Assembly (NCBI GenBank): GCA_008477525.1
Contig: SPDT01000007.1
Location: 6,200,001 to 6,264,000 of the forward strand
Source: Hypomyces perniciosus
Lineage: Eukaryota; Ascomycota; Sordariomycetes; Hypocreales; Hypocreaceae
Direction: 5' to 3'
DNA: 64,000 nt
Below the pieces are notes generated by a model. It was given only the letters and a program-made list of their open reading frames with translations, was not told where the DNA came from and searched no databases. Below are positions 47,383-59,523 of this stretch, piece after piece; within the stretch, counting starts at the first letter, position 1; each line of letters starts with the position of its first letter. Position numbers and translations under genes: made by a program.

Positions 47383-50300
47383 CTAGACCCCTGGCCCCAA
47401 CTCCTGGTTTTCATCAAACAACCCTAGGACGTCATTGGGGATATACTCCAGCCACCCGCTCATCAAATCGGGTTGATGCAGTCCCAGGGCACCAATGTCA
47501 ATATCCTGGCTGTCAAACGTGATAGAGTCCATGTTGCCCATCATAGGGCCCCATGCTGTCGGGTAGGTCATACCCTGATCGTAATATACATGGTTTTGTG
47601 TGCTTCCGGCGCTTGTAATAATGGCTGACCTGGCATTCGAGTCGCCCGCCATGCCACCAACGGGGGATACATTATAGGCATCATAGCCGCCTGAGTTTTG
47701 GCTTGTGGGAGTGCAGCCAGTAGGCATAAACATCTTTGCCTCGTCCGTATCCTCGGAGATGCCCTCGTACTTCAGTTCAGTCTGGCTGCGGGCATTCGAG
47801 CCCGACAGGTTTGTACTATGCTGCTGTGGCCGGGGAGAGTTTCTGATCGCTGAAGTATTTGGCTGGGGGATAGCTGGGGGAAACATGCTCGCAGCGTCTG
47901 GAATACTCTGCCGAATGGGATCATAGGCCATGCTCCCTGGTGACGCACTAGATGTTCGTGGCATCACTGATAGGCTACCAGTCAAGCCGGGTGGCGCGCT
48001 GTCAGGGTTGAAATTTTGGTACATCAGTGTCAAGCTTGAGTTTGGCGAGTTTGCAGTCCCAGACAGACTCCATGCAATTGGCGGGCCGCCAATCTTGGGT
48101 GAAACCATGCAGTCAAATCTTGCAAACTGCCCTCCTATGTTGGCCCGCAGTGGCGGCAGCTTGGTGCTCTCATACTCTTCCGATGTGTATGTCTCGCAGT
48201 CCCATTTACCCTTGGATTTCTGGTCCAGGACGTTTAGAATATACTTGACACCTCCCCAGTACGCGTGGATTTGCTGGAGGGAGTTGTAACATCGTTGATA
48301 GTTCTGGTTGGCCGCCGAGGCGAGAAGAGAATGCCTTGACTGCTTCCCGTTGGAGGACTTGCTTGGATTTACGAGACCATTCTCGGGGACTGGCGGAGGT
48401 GAGCCCTCCCTGGACGGGCCTTCCGAGGCATTTGCGCTTGATTCCATCAAGAAAGCACATGCCGCGATGTAAATCGGCTGGTTAGTAAAGGGATTGCCAA
48501 TAAAGCTTTTGGGGTCAATCAAATCCGCAAAGGCAAGGATATCGCAAATGGTTTTAGCACTGCTCATGCTCAATTCACGGCTATCTGAAAGCAGCTGCAG
48601 TTCGCTCCGGAGTTCGCCAAAAGGAGTCAGAAGCGTCGGTTGGTGCAAAATAATGAAGAGAGCGTGGAACCAGAAGTGTAGAAGGATGAATGTGGTGCCT
48701 TGACCAATGCCGAGGTAGGCCTTGAAGTTGCTAACATTAAATTGAAGTCGCGCATCCCAACTTTTATACATCCTAGTCAATTGATGCTCCATCTTGGAGA
48801 GCTTATTCCATTTGTCCTGAGTCAAGTCTTGAGCATCGTGGATGTTGTTCAATACGTCACACACACGGCCATAGAGGTGGATGATCTCCAAGAAGATAGG
48901 AAATGGAGCAGGCCAGCCAGTCGCGGGATCAATCATAGGCTCGGGAAAGGGGAGCTCGAAGTCTTCCTCACGGATGGTGACGGGTCGACCAGTGCCGGAG
49001 GAAACGAAGCGGTCCAGCACAAAGACAGACCAGAAAGTATCAATGCGTTCTTGTTCAACTTCCTTCTGCTCCTGCGGACTTAGGGTGTCGACAGCATCTG
49101 CTTCTTGCTCCTCAGGGCTGGCTTCGTCGTTCGCATGACTTCGATGTCGAGTGTACCAAGGATCCTTTTCGCCCTGATATTGGATGCCAACACATTTCTG
49201 CAGGCCAAGATCAACGGCCATACGAATGGCTAGTCCAAGATACATCCACAAGGCGCTGTCTTGGTTTGCGCCAAATCCTTCGTATGCCATGAGCAGGCAA
49301 GCCTGGACGGCTCCCACAGACGGACATGGAAAAGTGTCCACGGTGGCATGTCTGGCCCTCTGTGCGAAGACCTGTCCCCTTTCCGTCCTGGGCATCTTGT
49401 CATTGCCGCCTGTTAAGGCGGGGAGGTCCGAGAATCGTGCCGCGATTGCGCACACTGCATCGACCAAGATGGGCTCCAGGTGCTTCTCTTTGACATGGCG
49501 CAGGAATTTGGACTGGTTGAGAAAAGGGTAGTTGCATCCCACGTGGAGGAAAAAGGTGTTGACAAGTTGAATTACCAAAGGGTGGACGGGAGCAGGGTTG
49601 TTAGGATCGTAGACGGGTAGATCTTCAACGACCACATCGCTTCCCGCGGCAGAGCTGCTTGCGACAAGGCCGCTGAGAGTTGACAAGTGAGACGTGCCTG
49701 AGAGGGAACCGCCAGTCGACCGGCGCCGATTACGAACAGACACAACCATCTGCTTGAAGCCGGGGACAATGGCCGTAGGACCAAAGTAGCGGAAGTAGGG
49801 AATACTATGTCGACTCGGAGCGGCGCGCCTCAGAGTCGGAGAGCTAGGTGTGTCGTCTGACGTAATTGAGGCGTGATGTTGGTGATGGGAGATGGCAGGA
49901 GAATGCGGCGCTTCAAAGTCTTTGCGGTTGCGCTCAGCGTCGGCTTCGCTCTTGGGCTTGATTTCGGCAGATTTCGTCGTTCGAGGAATGCGCGCCGCCG
50001 AGTCGGTGTCGCCTGATGACTTTGGCGGAACATCGCGAATCGGCTGGTCGTCAAGTCCGTTGGCTGTCTCGTTGTTGTCGCCGTCTGCGCGACTCCCATC
50101 ATTCGCTGAGGCATCCTCCTCTTCCCCTGGCCTGGACTCAACAGGCTCGGTGCCATCTCTTCTTGGATCCTCTGGGTACCCGAGGCATTGATGGCCATTC
50201 TTGGTACATGTCGAACAGAGGGGTCGTTCCCCGGCGCATCTCGTCTTTCGTCGTCGACAGGTCAAGCATCTGCAGCGCAAGCGAGGGGTCAAGTCAGTCG

Positions 50301-50462
50301 GGCTGCTATGTGGCTGGGGGGGAAGGGGGAAACGGCATGGAGGTCGGCATACGCAGCGTTGATCCTGCGCCTCTTGGACGGCGGCTGGCCCTGGTTATGG
50401 ACGAACCGGATCGGACGTGGCGGAGGACCTGAATCCGGCCTGTTGTTGACAAGAGAGGTCAT
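47383..50462 (-). CDS. Zn2Cys6 transcription factor with Fungal_trans domain
   Basis: Predicted 998-aa nuclear regulator. Exon 1 (50462-50353) encodes a basic leader ending KRRRINAA. The 83-bp intron (50352-50270) has a GTATGC donor and a CTGACTTGAC branch region. Exon 2 (50269-47383) opens directly into the zinc cluster, Cys 38, 41, 48, 55, 58 and 65 (CLTCRRRKTRC, then CSTCTKNGHQC). An acidic/Ser-rich linker (~70-165) precedes the regulatory Fungal_trans domain at ~240-600 (LVIQLVNTFFLHVGCNYPFL, LLMAYEGFGANQDSALWMYL, GLAIRMAVDLGLQ, IDTFWSVFVLDRFVSSGTGR). The C-terminus is Asn/Ser/Pro-rich and ends in an acidic segment that could activate transcription. Without the first intron an in-frame start just before the finger is possible but would lose the basic leader. 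The target genes are unknown. Confidence 0.93.
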
Positions 50463-51825
50463 GACTAGACCATGGCGCTGGTGATGCTGATGCTGATGCT
50501 GATGCTGAACAAGGGCATCTATCTGCTCGTCGTCGTGATACGAGAGTTTCTCGAGGCGTCAGCTGAGGTCGCACAGCGCTTCGATACGATCGGGTACGGA
50601 TCACTAGACAGGAACGTCTGCGGACATGGTAATACGAGGACTAGTCGTCGGCTAAATTGACGACTCGATGGTGGTTTTGGTGAGGTATCGTGCAAATTGC
50701 ATCTGTCCAGCTGGACAGTCGAAAGAAGGGGCTAGTGGGGGAGCAAATGAACACGGATGACGCAGCCATAGTGATGCCAGAGCCTATAATACAGGGCCGC
50801 GCATTAGGGGACAGCCTTCTGAAGATCACTAAAGATCGCTAAACTCCGCTTCAGTGCAGTAGCATCAGTCTAAACAGGAGCAGCCTGTTCTGGGCTTACC
50901 TACTCGTAAATGCTCCATGTGTCATCCATCCAATCACCAACAAACAGCCAACAATATCCAATCCTCCATATCATCAACCGCATTCACCAACACTCATGCA
51001 TGACATTGTCGACAGGAGGCGTGCATGCAGAGCCGTTGAGCCCCGCTAAAGTTCAGACGATGAAGATACATAGTATACGGAACACGAGTACGAAGTACGA
51101 GGAGAACAGAGCGGCAGCAGGAAAGTCACGAGCCATCGAAGCCGGACAGATGCAACAGGCCCTGATATCCATTCAGCACTATTGTATCTACGAAGTACGG
51201 ACTTGTACATGCTCACAATGAGCTGCAGAACACCATGGCGGCGGGTATAATCCCCGAAAACGGCTCGTCAACCGCGCATCTTGGCACCTTTCGACCATAT
51301 GTACTCCGTATACGAAGTATGCATTACTCACAACGCCATCATTCAGCAACAGCAGACGCCACGCACTTCAGACCCCTCTCTATCTGCTGAGACTGCGAAT
51401 CACGCTGCAAGGTCCAGGCACTAGGTCATCATGCTACCATATCATTTGTTGACCCCGGACTCTATGACAGAAGATCTCCTGTTTCGTCCTGGATGTGGTT
51501 TTCCGATACCCCCGCTGGATCTCTCCCATACATAATACAACCTACATGACCTGGCCAGGCCAAATCCTACCAAGAGGGAGAAAAATCTTGGCAAAATCTT
51601 CAAGTCCTAGCTGCCGGCTCGGACCCTGCCTTTATTAGTTGATCAGCCGAAGGTCCGAGTCAACGGGTACCAACAAGTCCTACTCTTGGGCTCTCTTAGA
51701 AGAATCGACGGGCAGATATCACTGTGCCGTTGATCTGCAACCATTGCTTCACAGTTCTGGCACCTTCTTGCCACCCCTTTCACGTCTGCTCCATCTGTTC
51801 CAGCTCTCTCCATTCCTACTCCGAG
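50463..51825. other. Divergent intergenic region
   Basis: 1.36 kb between the divergent Zn2Cys6 and Hsp70-like genes; holds both promoters. A small TGATGC repeat lies at about 50483-50507, and motif copies at 51086-51099 and 51301-51320. No gene seen. Confidence 0.55.
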
Positions 51826-53924
51826 ATGGCTGGACGACCGCCACTTATCAACAGAGGCGCTCCCCCCGGGTACCAGCCAAACATGACTCCTCCCATGGGC
51901 CAAATTTCGCCCCCAATTGGTGGTCTGCCGCTAACACTTGGAACCCCTGCTGGCTTCGGTACACATGCCGGATACCCCGGGGCGGGTCCGATCGCCCCTT
52001 GGCATATGAATACCACTGCCGGGGTTGAGTGTGCGAGCAACAACAAAGCCCAGCTTATTGTGGGCATCGATTTCGTGAGCTTACACGACACACCTGTCAT
52101 GTATCTATCATGCATGGCTAACTGTGGGAATAGGGCACGACTTTCTCCGGTGTCGCCTACGCATTTGCGATAAACAACGAAGCTGAAGAAGATATCATTA
52201 CCGAATGGCCTGGCGCTGGCTCATACACCAAGCAAAAGGTTTGGATGAAAGATATCAGGTTTCGGATAGACACTGACAGAGGTGAATGCAGATCCCAACC
52301 GTACTTTACTACGACCAGCATCAGAACGTCGTAGGTTGGGGCCCAGATGCGACTGACGCACTTGCTCCAACTGGTTATCCCAAGCCTGGTGTGCAAAAGG
52401 TGGAATGGTTTAAGCTCCAGCTGATGCTCAGCGGAAACTCTTACATCGACCCGATCAACTTGCCTCCACTGCCTCCAGGAAAATCCGAAATCGATGTGGC
52501 TGCCGACTACCTCTTCAAGCTCCGACAGGCCATACGGTTGGCTTTAAGGAAGGCTCTAGGCGAAGTCTTCAATCGTGAAGAGCCTAATATTCGCTATTAC
52601 CTTACTGTACCGGCTATCTGGAACGATGCTGGTAAGGCGGCTACTCGAGCCGCTGCTATCCAGGCTGGGTTTCTCCGCGATGAGAACGACAATCGCCTGA
52701 CATTGGTCTCTGAACCTGAAGCCGCCGCACTCTTCTGCTCGAAAGCGGGTCTACTAAACCTACAAGTGCATGATGTTGTCTTGATTGTGGACTGCGGTGG
52801 CGGCACGGTGGATCTGATCGCATATGAGGTGGAAGAGGAGAAGCCTTTCACTGTCGCTGAATGCACAGCGGGATCTGGAGACTCTTGTGGTTCTACAGCA
52901 TTAAATCGAAACTTCAGCAATATTTTACGCACCAAAATTCGGAGAATGAAGTTGCCAGGCGGGTCCAAGACGGCTGGTCGTGTTTATGCTAAATGCATCA
53001 TGGACTTTGAGAATAGGATCAAGGCCGACTTCCGCAACAATGGTCAGAAATGGGCCATCGATGTTGGTATCGAGGCCGATTTTCCCGATGCTGATATTGA
53101 AGAGGGGTATATGACTTTCATGAACGAGGAAATCTTGCAGTGTTTTGAGCCTGTTATTAACCGAATCATAGAGCTGGTTCGAAATCAGCTTATTGCTATC
53201 CAGGCTCAGAACCGGACACTGCAAAATATCTTGATCGTCGGTGGGTTCGGTGCTTCCGAGTACCTCTTTCAACAGATTCAGCTTCACGTCCCGCCACAAT
53301 TCCAATCCAAGGTGGTCCGACCTATGGACTCAGTGGCTGCAATTGTCAAAGGTGCGGTTACTGCTGGCATCACAGAGCGCGTTGTCACGCATAGGATCGC
53401 TCGGCGCCATTACCTCATGGGAACGCTTCAGCCATTCAAGGAGGGTCACCACCTCGAGGCCTACCGAGTGTCATCGCTTGATGGTAAGGATCGATGCAAA
53501 TTTACTAGACAAATCTTTGTGTATAAGGGTCAAAAGGTCAAGAATGGTGAGCCTGTGAAGGTCTCCTTCTTCCGACAAGTCGCTCCTGGCGCATCGCTTA
53601 TGTACGAAGATGTGCTATTTGTTTGCGATGACAACGTCTGTCCAGAGTATACGAAGGATCCACGTAAGTATATTGTGAGCTTTAATTATAACAAGGAATT
53701 TAGTCGCTAATATGGGTGAATTAGGAATCAAGGAACTTGTCACGCTTACCTCAGATCTATCACAAAAAGATCTTAGCAAGGACTTTGAGCGAATGGACAC
53801 CCCACAAGGAACGTTTTACCGTGTATACTTTGACATTTATCTGACGCTTGATGGTTCAGAATTCAGTGCAGAGCTAGTCTGCCAAGGTGAAGTCATGGAT
53901 CGGTGCCGGGCACGCTTCAAGTAA
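51826..53924 (+). CDS. Hsp70-like (HSPA12-type) ATPase
   Basis: Predicted 641-aa actin/Hsp70-fold protein of the divergent fungal Hsp70-like group, related to animal HSPA12. Exons are 51826-52074, 52134-52238, 52292-53663 and 53725-53924, with introns of 59, 53 and 61 bp. Residues 1-70 are Pro/Gly-rich and probably disordered. The ATPase fold starts at IVGIDF-GTTFSGVAYAF, with the phosphate-1 loop created by the first splice. It continues with YLTVPAIWNDAGKAATRAAA, VLIVDCGGGTVDLIAYEV (phosphate 2) and LIVGGFGASEYLF (adenosine loop). The peptide-binding half of classical Hsp70 is replaced by a short unrelated C-terminal segment, so a foldase role is doubtful. The last exon is secured by the GTAAGT donor at 53664 and phase. 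The biological role is unknown. Confidence 0.9.
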
Positions 53925-55270
53925 TCCGGCACGGGATACTCTTGTCGTCTGGACTGCAGGATCAGTCTCGAGGCATCTCCTGTGCATAGCTTCAATCATG
54001 CAAAATGGGAAGCAGAAGGTGAGTGAAGAATGGTGTTGATGAGCAGGGCATACCTCATCGCCCAGATCGTTTCAGGATTTGCAACTCTGCTCGTGATCCT
54101 CAACTTCAACCCCGAGCTCTAAAACATGAATAGCATCTAATAGCATTATTATGTGTCAAACTGATCTGGCAAAGCTGCATTCTCTGCCTAGACTGCCGAA
54201 TGAAATCGTGATTGGAAGGTTTCTGCGTAGGCTCACAGCTTGTTGGTCATGAGTTGAAACCGGTCTATATTATATACTACCATGGCGTGGTGATAGGGTT
54301 CCTTGCACTGGTACGGAGTACCTTTGCTGTTACTTATGCGCCCATGTATCATTCATATATCGGCGTAGCTACTGGAATGTACATAAGTCTGAGTTCCCTG
54401 GCAACTCTGAAATTTTGCTGATATTTGTGTCCTACAAGAACCCGAGTGTCGGTGTGAACTATACTTGCATCAACTGTCTCAGATTGTGATTGTTCTATTA
54501 TACCTACTAGTACTACTAGTAATTGTCAGGAGTAGTACGAGTACACGCCCAAAGCTCATCAGCTGGCCGCTTGTCTCAGTCTTGAACGACGACGCATGAA
54601 ACATCTCGAGAATTGTTTCACCCGACTCGGTGAATAACTCCAATTTTATGGGCCTTCAGCGAAACTTCACCTTCTACCATTGGCTCCATAAGTCTTACTT
54701 CATAACCATTAGCATACTATACCAGTCAGCCATCTATTCTTTCCCCTGACCAACAGTTAGTTTACACTGGGACTAATTGGACGATAATCGGCCAATAACC
54801 CAGCTGGTTTGTATGGCAATCCACCTAATCGAATCTATTAATAGGCGCAGAAATTGAAGCTGCTAGTCAGTGAGAGTCTGATAGTCTACTGGCATGCTGC
54901 CAAGGTTTTGTAAGTATTGATTGAGCTTGTTGTATCATGAATGAGTTTCCAATGATTCCATTTAGCTCGAAGACATGAATCTTGAATGTAACTGCACGGG
55001 TACGTGTTAGAAAACGGAGAGGTATCATAAAATCCGAGTTTCGCCCCTCCAGACATCGTCCTGAATTGCCACGTTCAAGGACTCTGTCAACATGCCACCA
55101 GCAATCAGGCCCTTTGTTGCATGTACCCGGGCAGAGAATATACACACCAAACACCTCACTAGTTTAGATAGCAAATGAATCATAGAAATACCGGCAGTGT
55201 TAGGGCTACGTCTAGAATAGATCCTAAAGTCAATAAATCCCTTGAGCTTCAGCTGCTGGGTGTTGTGACT
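53925..55270. other. Intergenic region between convergent genes
   Basis: 1.35 kb, no gene seen. Motif copies at 54311-54321 and near 54533-54545. Confidence 0.55.
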
Positions 55271-56653
55271 TCAGTGTGAGAGCACGCGCGAGCTTTCAAC
55301 CCTCTTCATTAGGCTCTCCATCTCCGAAGCATCCCTCCCCCCTACCGCAATTCCACCATGGCTAAGTCGAATCGACTCGTCATGCGTCCAGCCACTAATA
55401 ACGAGACGCCCGTCGCGGAGTTCAGCTTCAAATGTCTCTTCAAAGTCGGATCTCGAACACGGAAAAAACTCCGATACCATTACGGCCATGACCAACCCCC
55501 GCTGTTTGAAGTGTCCTGCGAGCGGCCCTAGGAAATAGGTTCCCGTGACGCGGGTGTTTAAGTCCACAATATACTGTTGCCCTGCTCCAGTTGTGAGGAT
55601 ATCCACGCCCGCGGGCCCGTAGTAGCCTTTCCGATGCAAGAAACGAGCAGCCTTGCCCATAGTTTCGGCAAACATGCGGTGCTGGGCCGCTTGATCTGAA
55701 TAGGAGATGCGCCCCCCGATCCAACAACCCTGTTCGTCGAATCGCTGCTCACAGCAGGCGACGAAAATCGGGCGACCCTTCCGTGTGACAAAGAACGACA
55801 GGGCCACCACCGTACCAGGAATATAGTCCTGTAGGATCAAGGAACACGGATTCAGGTGATGGTTTTCGGGGGTTAGTTGCTCGAGCATCCCTCGCAGCCG
55901 GACACCAAGCTCCGCCTTAACACTCGCTCGATCGGCGTCGGAGGATACTGAGAAGACGCCCTTTCCCGATACAGACTGAGGGAGCTTCAGCATATATGGT
56001 ATACGGTATGTGTCGAGGGGTTCTGTCATTCGCTCAATTTCTTGTTCAAGTCGAGCGGGATCGTGGACATGATCCGGTTGAAGTAGCGAGTCGATCACTG
56101 TCGACGGTGGCGTGGGCAAGTCTGACTTGGCCAATCCACGCTTTGACAGGAGCTCATAGTGTATCTCCGGGTCGACAATTTGCGGCAGATGCGATATGCA
56201 GTCGGCTGGCAATACCCCGGCGATGGAGGCGCCTGGATCTAGGATAATGCCATTAGGACTTGCCGTGAAGCTCACGATGGGCCGCTGATCAGGTCGTAAC
56301 TGAGCAAAGGTCCTGTGTACCTCGAGCCCGAGATGATCCTTCGGGACTACCGCAAGCCCTCGCTCATGCTCCAGATAGTTGGAGTCGAGAATAATGATGC
56401 TCATCTTCCCAGCCATGAATCCGTACCGCTGTGGCATAATCCTTACCGTCAACCACATAGTCAGAGCGTCAGCGGGCGTTTCATCTTCTGCGCCGTCGTA
56501 TCCAGTATGATAGATGAACTTGTCCGGTGACACCTCGTAATCCTGGAATCGTGAGGAGTAGTGGAACAGGGCTGGGGGAGATTCCCCTTCACTGTCGAGG
56601 GCATACAGATCATGCAGCGTGTAGTCGAGGGAAATCAGAGCTTCGTTTGACAT
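55271..56653 (-). CDS. ATP-grasp enzyme, solid-state-culture-specific type
   Basis: Single-exon 460-aa protein of the fungal group annotated in Aspergillus as solid-state culture-specific ATP-grasp proteins. ATP-grasp enzymes join a carboxylate to an amine or thiol through an acyl-phosphate. The central fold shows YMLKLPQSVSGKGVFSVSSD (the ATP-binding Lys and glycine-rich loop), LILQDYIPGTVVALSFFVTR, and the metal-binding GPAGVDILTTG followed by YIVDLNTRVTG (Asp and Asn of the catalytic site). No signal or membrane segment, hence probably cytosolic. Length fits the family. Some relatives act in secondary-metabolite pathways; here the neighbours are primary-metabolism genes (ARO2, LYS9), so the context gives no substrate. 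Confidence 0.85.
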   Translation of the reverse strand: MSNEALISLDYTLHDLYALDSEGESPPALFHYSSRFQDYEVSPDKFIYHTGYDGAEDETPADALTMWLTVRIMPQRYGFMAGKMSIIILDSNYLEHERGLAVVPKDHLGLEVHRTFAQLRPDQRPIVSFTASPNGIILDPGASIAGVLPADCISHLPQIVDPEIHYELLSKRGLAKSDLPTPPSTVIDSLLQPDHVHDPARLEQEIERMTEPLDTYRIPYMLKLPQSVSGKGVFSVSSDADRASVKAELGVRLRGMLEQLTPENHHLNPCSLILQDYIPGTVVALSFFVTRKGRPIFVACCEQRFDEQGCWIGGRISYSDQAAQHRMFAETMGKAARFLHRKGYYGPAGVDILTTGAGQQYIVDLNTRVTGTYFLGPLAGHFKQRGLVMAVMVSEFFPCSRSDFEETFEAELRDGRLVISGWTHDESIRLSHGGIAVGGRDASEMESLMKRVESSRVLSH

Positions 56654-57433
56654 TTTTGCAGCGAGAACTAGGTTAGATGAAACATTCGAATGGAGAGATG
56701 TTTCGTGAGTCGTCGTCTATGTATTATTCTTATCCTCAACAACTAGGCACCCCGAATCCTTTAGATCGTTATCAAATACTCCGTAAACTCGGGAGAAGGA
56801 CTCGGTAGAAAGGGATAGTACGAGGACTGTATTAGTTTAGGTAATAATCCGCACTCCGTAAGCTTATTAAGTTATATAAATAGCTAACTCCGAATAGGTA
56901 TCTAAATCCTTCGATTACTAATTTTAGAGTTCTGCTCTCAAGTATCTATCCATGGAGTACTCGTACTTCGTGCTGCGCTTGAAACAATTTAGGCGTTAGG
57001 AATCAGAGCCCTAAATGTCTTTATTCTATGAAGCACCAAAAAGTCCCTTAATAATAGGGTAAACCCCGTATTTCTCTTACCAAAATGGACACTGAGCCAC
57101 CAACGCTACAAAGTATACCACTGCTCGTACTCGTAGGCCCGTTTTCTATGGAATTAATCATCTATGGAGTATGTTTGGCTCATAATTTTAGTCGATAAGC
57201 TGAATATCGGGACCTCCCCTGATTGTTGTACGACTCCGTACAAGTAGACCTGCCTAGGGTTAGTAAGGGCTGGGGTTGGGGTTATGACTACTACCCTACC
57301 GTTATCGGACGCAACCCCCACCTCGTTTTTCGTGACGGCTTCAACAAACCGCGCGTCCAGCAAACACCTCCAAGTAAAGCTGCATTTACAACGGTCAATT
57401 TGAAGATTGTGTGCATCTTGGAAGATTTACACA
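56654..57433. promoter_or_regulatory. Divergent upstream region of ATP-grasp gene and LYS9
   Basis: 780 bp, AT-rich in the centre (56850-57080), with several ACTCCGTA-type motifs (56776, 56852, 56953-56972, 57234). It should contain both promoters; I cannot point to a specific Gcn4/CpcA site. Confidence 0.45.
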
Positions 57434-59523
57434 ATGGCGTCCCACAAGTAAGACATCAATTGCCCTGTCTGCATCGAGGACACACTCATACTCACGTTGT
57501 ATACTCTGTCAGCGTGTTGATGCTCGGCGCTGGTTTCGTCACGAGACCGACCCTCGATATCCTCTCTGAATCGGGCGTGTCCGTGACTGTCGGTATGATC
57601 TCCCCTTGTCCAAAACGATGCTTCGCGATTGGCCAGCCCGCTAACGCTCCTACAGCTTGCAGGACTCTCGAATCCGCCCAGTCTCTGTCTGCCGGTGTCA
57701 AGAATGCCACCCCCATCTCTCTCGATGTTACCAACGATGAGGCCTTGGACGCCGAGCTCGCGAAGCACGATCTCGTCATCAGCTTGATCCCCTACACCTT
57801 CCACGCTGCCGTCATCAAGTCTGCCATCCGACAGAAGAAGCATGTCGTCACCACAAGCTACGTTTCGCCGGCTATGCTCGAGCTCGACCAGCAGTGCAAG
57901 GATGCCGGCATCACTGTCATGAATGAGATCGGCTTGGGTAAGTTTCTCTCTCGAAGCTTGTTTCTCATATCCATTGCTAATTGACTCTCGTACAGATCCG
58001 GGCATTGATCATCTATGTAAGGATTCCACACGGCATATGAACTGAGCATACAATATTGATCCTTTTAGACGCTGTCAAGACCATCGACGAAGTCCACAAG
58101 GAAGGAGGAAAGATCACGTCGTTCCTGTCATATTGTGGAGGATTGCCAGCACCAGAGAATTCTGGAAATCCATTGGGATACAAATTCTCATGGTCACCCC
58201 GCGGTGTTTTACTTGCATTGAGAAATGCTGCTAGCTTTTACCGAGATGGCGAGGTTGTCAACGTGGCAGGTCCAGGTATGAAACTCTCGTTCCAACAATT
58301 CACATCTTGGAGCAGTTATAAGCGGGAGCAATGGCCCGACGCTTTCTGGAAACACAAACGCTAACATAGTACGGTCAAAAGATCTAATGGCTACCGCTAA
58401 GCCATACCACATCTACCCAGGTAAACAAGCCCATGCTCACGATGTGTCTGGAGATCATGCTTCAACATATGAACCTTACTTTTATATGTAATACTGACAC
58501 CCGATGGTTGAAGGATTTGCTCTTGTTGCATATCCGAACAGAGATTCCACTCCATACAAGGAGCGCTACAACATCCCTGAGGCGCAGACTATCATCAGGT
58601 ACACTTGTCAGATTAGATGCCTGGTGGCTATACAGGTTACTGACATATATCCAGAGGTACTCTAAGATACGGAGGCTTCCCTGAATTTGTCAAGGTTCTT
58701 GTCGATATTGGCTTCCTCAAGGACGAGGAACAAAGCTACTGCAAAGAACCAATTGCTTGGAAGGAGGTCACGCAGAAGATCCTTGCTGCTCCATCATCAG
58801 ATGAAAAGGACCTCATCGATGCTATCGTCGCCAAGACCAATTTCAAGGACGACGAGCAAAGAAAGCATATCTTGGCCGGCCTAAGATGGCTTGGAATCTT
58901 CTCGTCAGAGGAGGTAAGCATTCATCGACACGACACTTTATATGCAGATTTCACTAACATCACGGGGCTGAAGATCATCCCAAGAGGAAACCCACTGGAT
59001 ACCATTTGCGCCACTCTCGAAAAGAAGATGCAATTTGGCGAGGGCGAACGAGATCTCGTGATGTAAGGGGACAATCTCTAGCACTGACATGACTGAAGTG
59101 CCAGGTCATCTGGAAAGGCAATGCTAACAGTGCGAAGTCTGCAGCACAAGTTCGAGGTTGAGTTGAAGGATGGTACCAAGCAGACCAGACTTTCAACTCT
59201 TTGCGAGTACGGTAGCGCAGAACCAGGTGGTTACTCTGCAATGGCTAAGCTTGGTAGGCATTCACGCTCGAATGAATAGTCGGTCACACATTGGCTAATT
59301 GGACTCAGTTGGCGTTCCATGCGCAGTTGCTGTCAAGCAAGTTTTGGACGGAACCCTCGCTGAGAGAGGTGTTCTCGCTCCGATAACCACCAAGATTAAC
59401 GACCCCCTGATCAAGGAGCTCAAGGAGGTAAGTAAAGCTACCTACTACGCACGGATCCAACATACTAATTTGTATTTCGTTTAGAAATACGGCATTTTCT
59501 GCGTAGAGGAGATTGTCGCATAG
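57434..59523 (+). CDS. LYS9: Saccharopine dehydrogenase (NADP+, L-glutamate-forming)
   Basis: 449-aa enzyme of the fungal alpha-aminoadipate lysine pathway that makes saccharopine from aminoadipate semialdehyde and glutamate. Twelve exons: 57434-57447, 57513-57592, 57656-57937, 57996-58016, 58069-58275, 58382-58420, 58514-58598, 58655-58913, 58974-59062, 59138-59253, 59309-59427 and 59485-59523; total 1350 nt. The first has 14 coding nt and the fourth only 21. Key parts are the NADP loop VLMLGAGFVTRP near the start, HDLVISLIPYTFHAAVIKSA, MNEIGL-DPGIDHLYAVKTID (spanning three exons), SYCGGLPAPENSGNPLGYKF and DLMATAKPYHIYPG, with the C-terminus KYGIFCVEEIVA. Length and the ungapped fit around the sixth exon match yeast Lys9. 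At 58370 a second in-phase acceptor would insert four residues; the later one fits better. Confidence 0.95.

Noticed and set aside
58370..58420. Alternative LYS9 acceptor at the TAG at 58368-58370
   Set aside because: In phase but only a few bases after the branch point, and it adds four residues against the ungapped fit to yeast Lys9.
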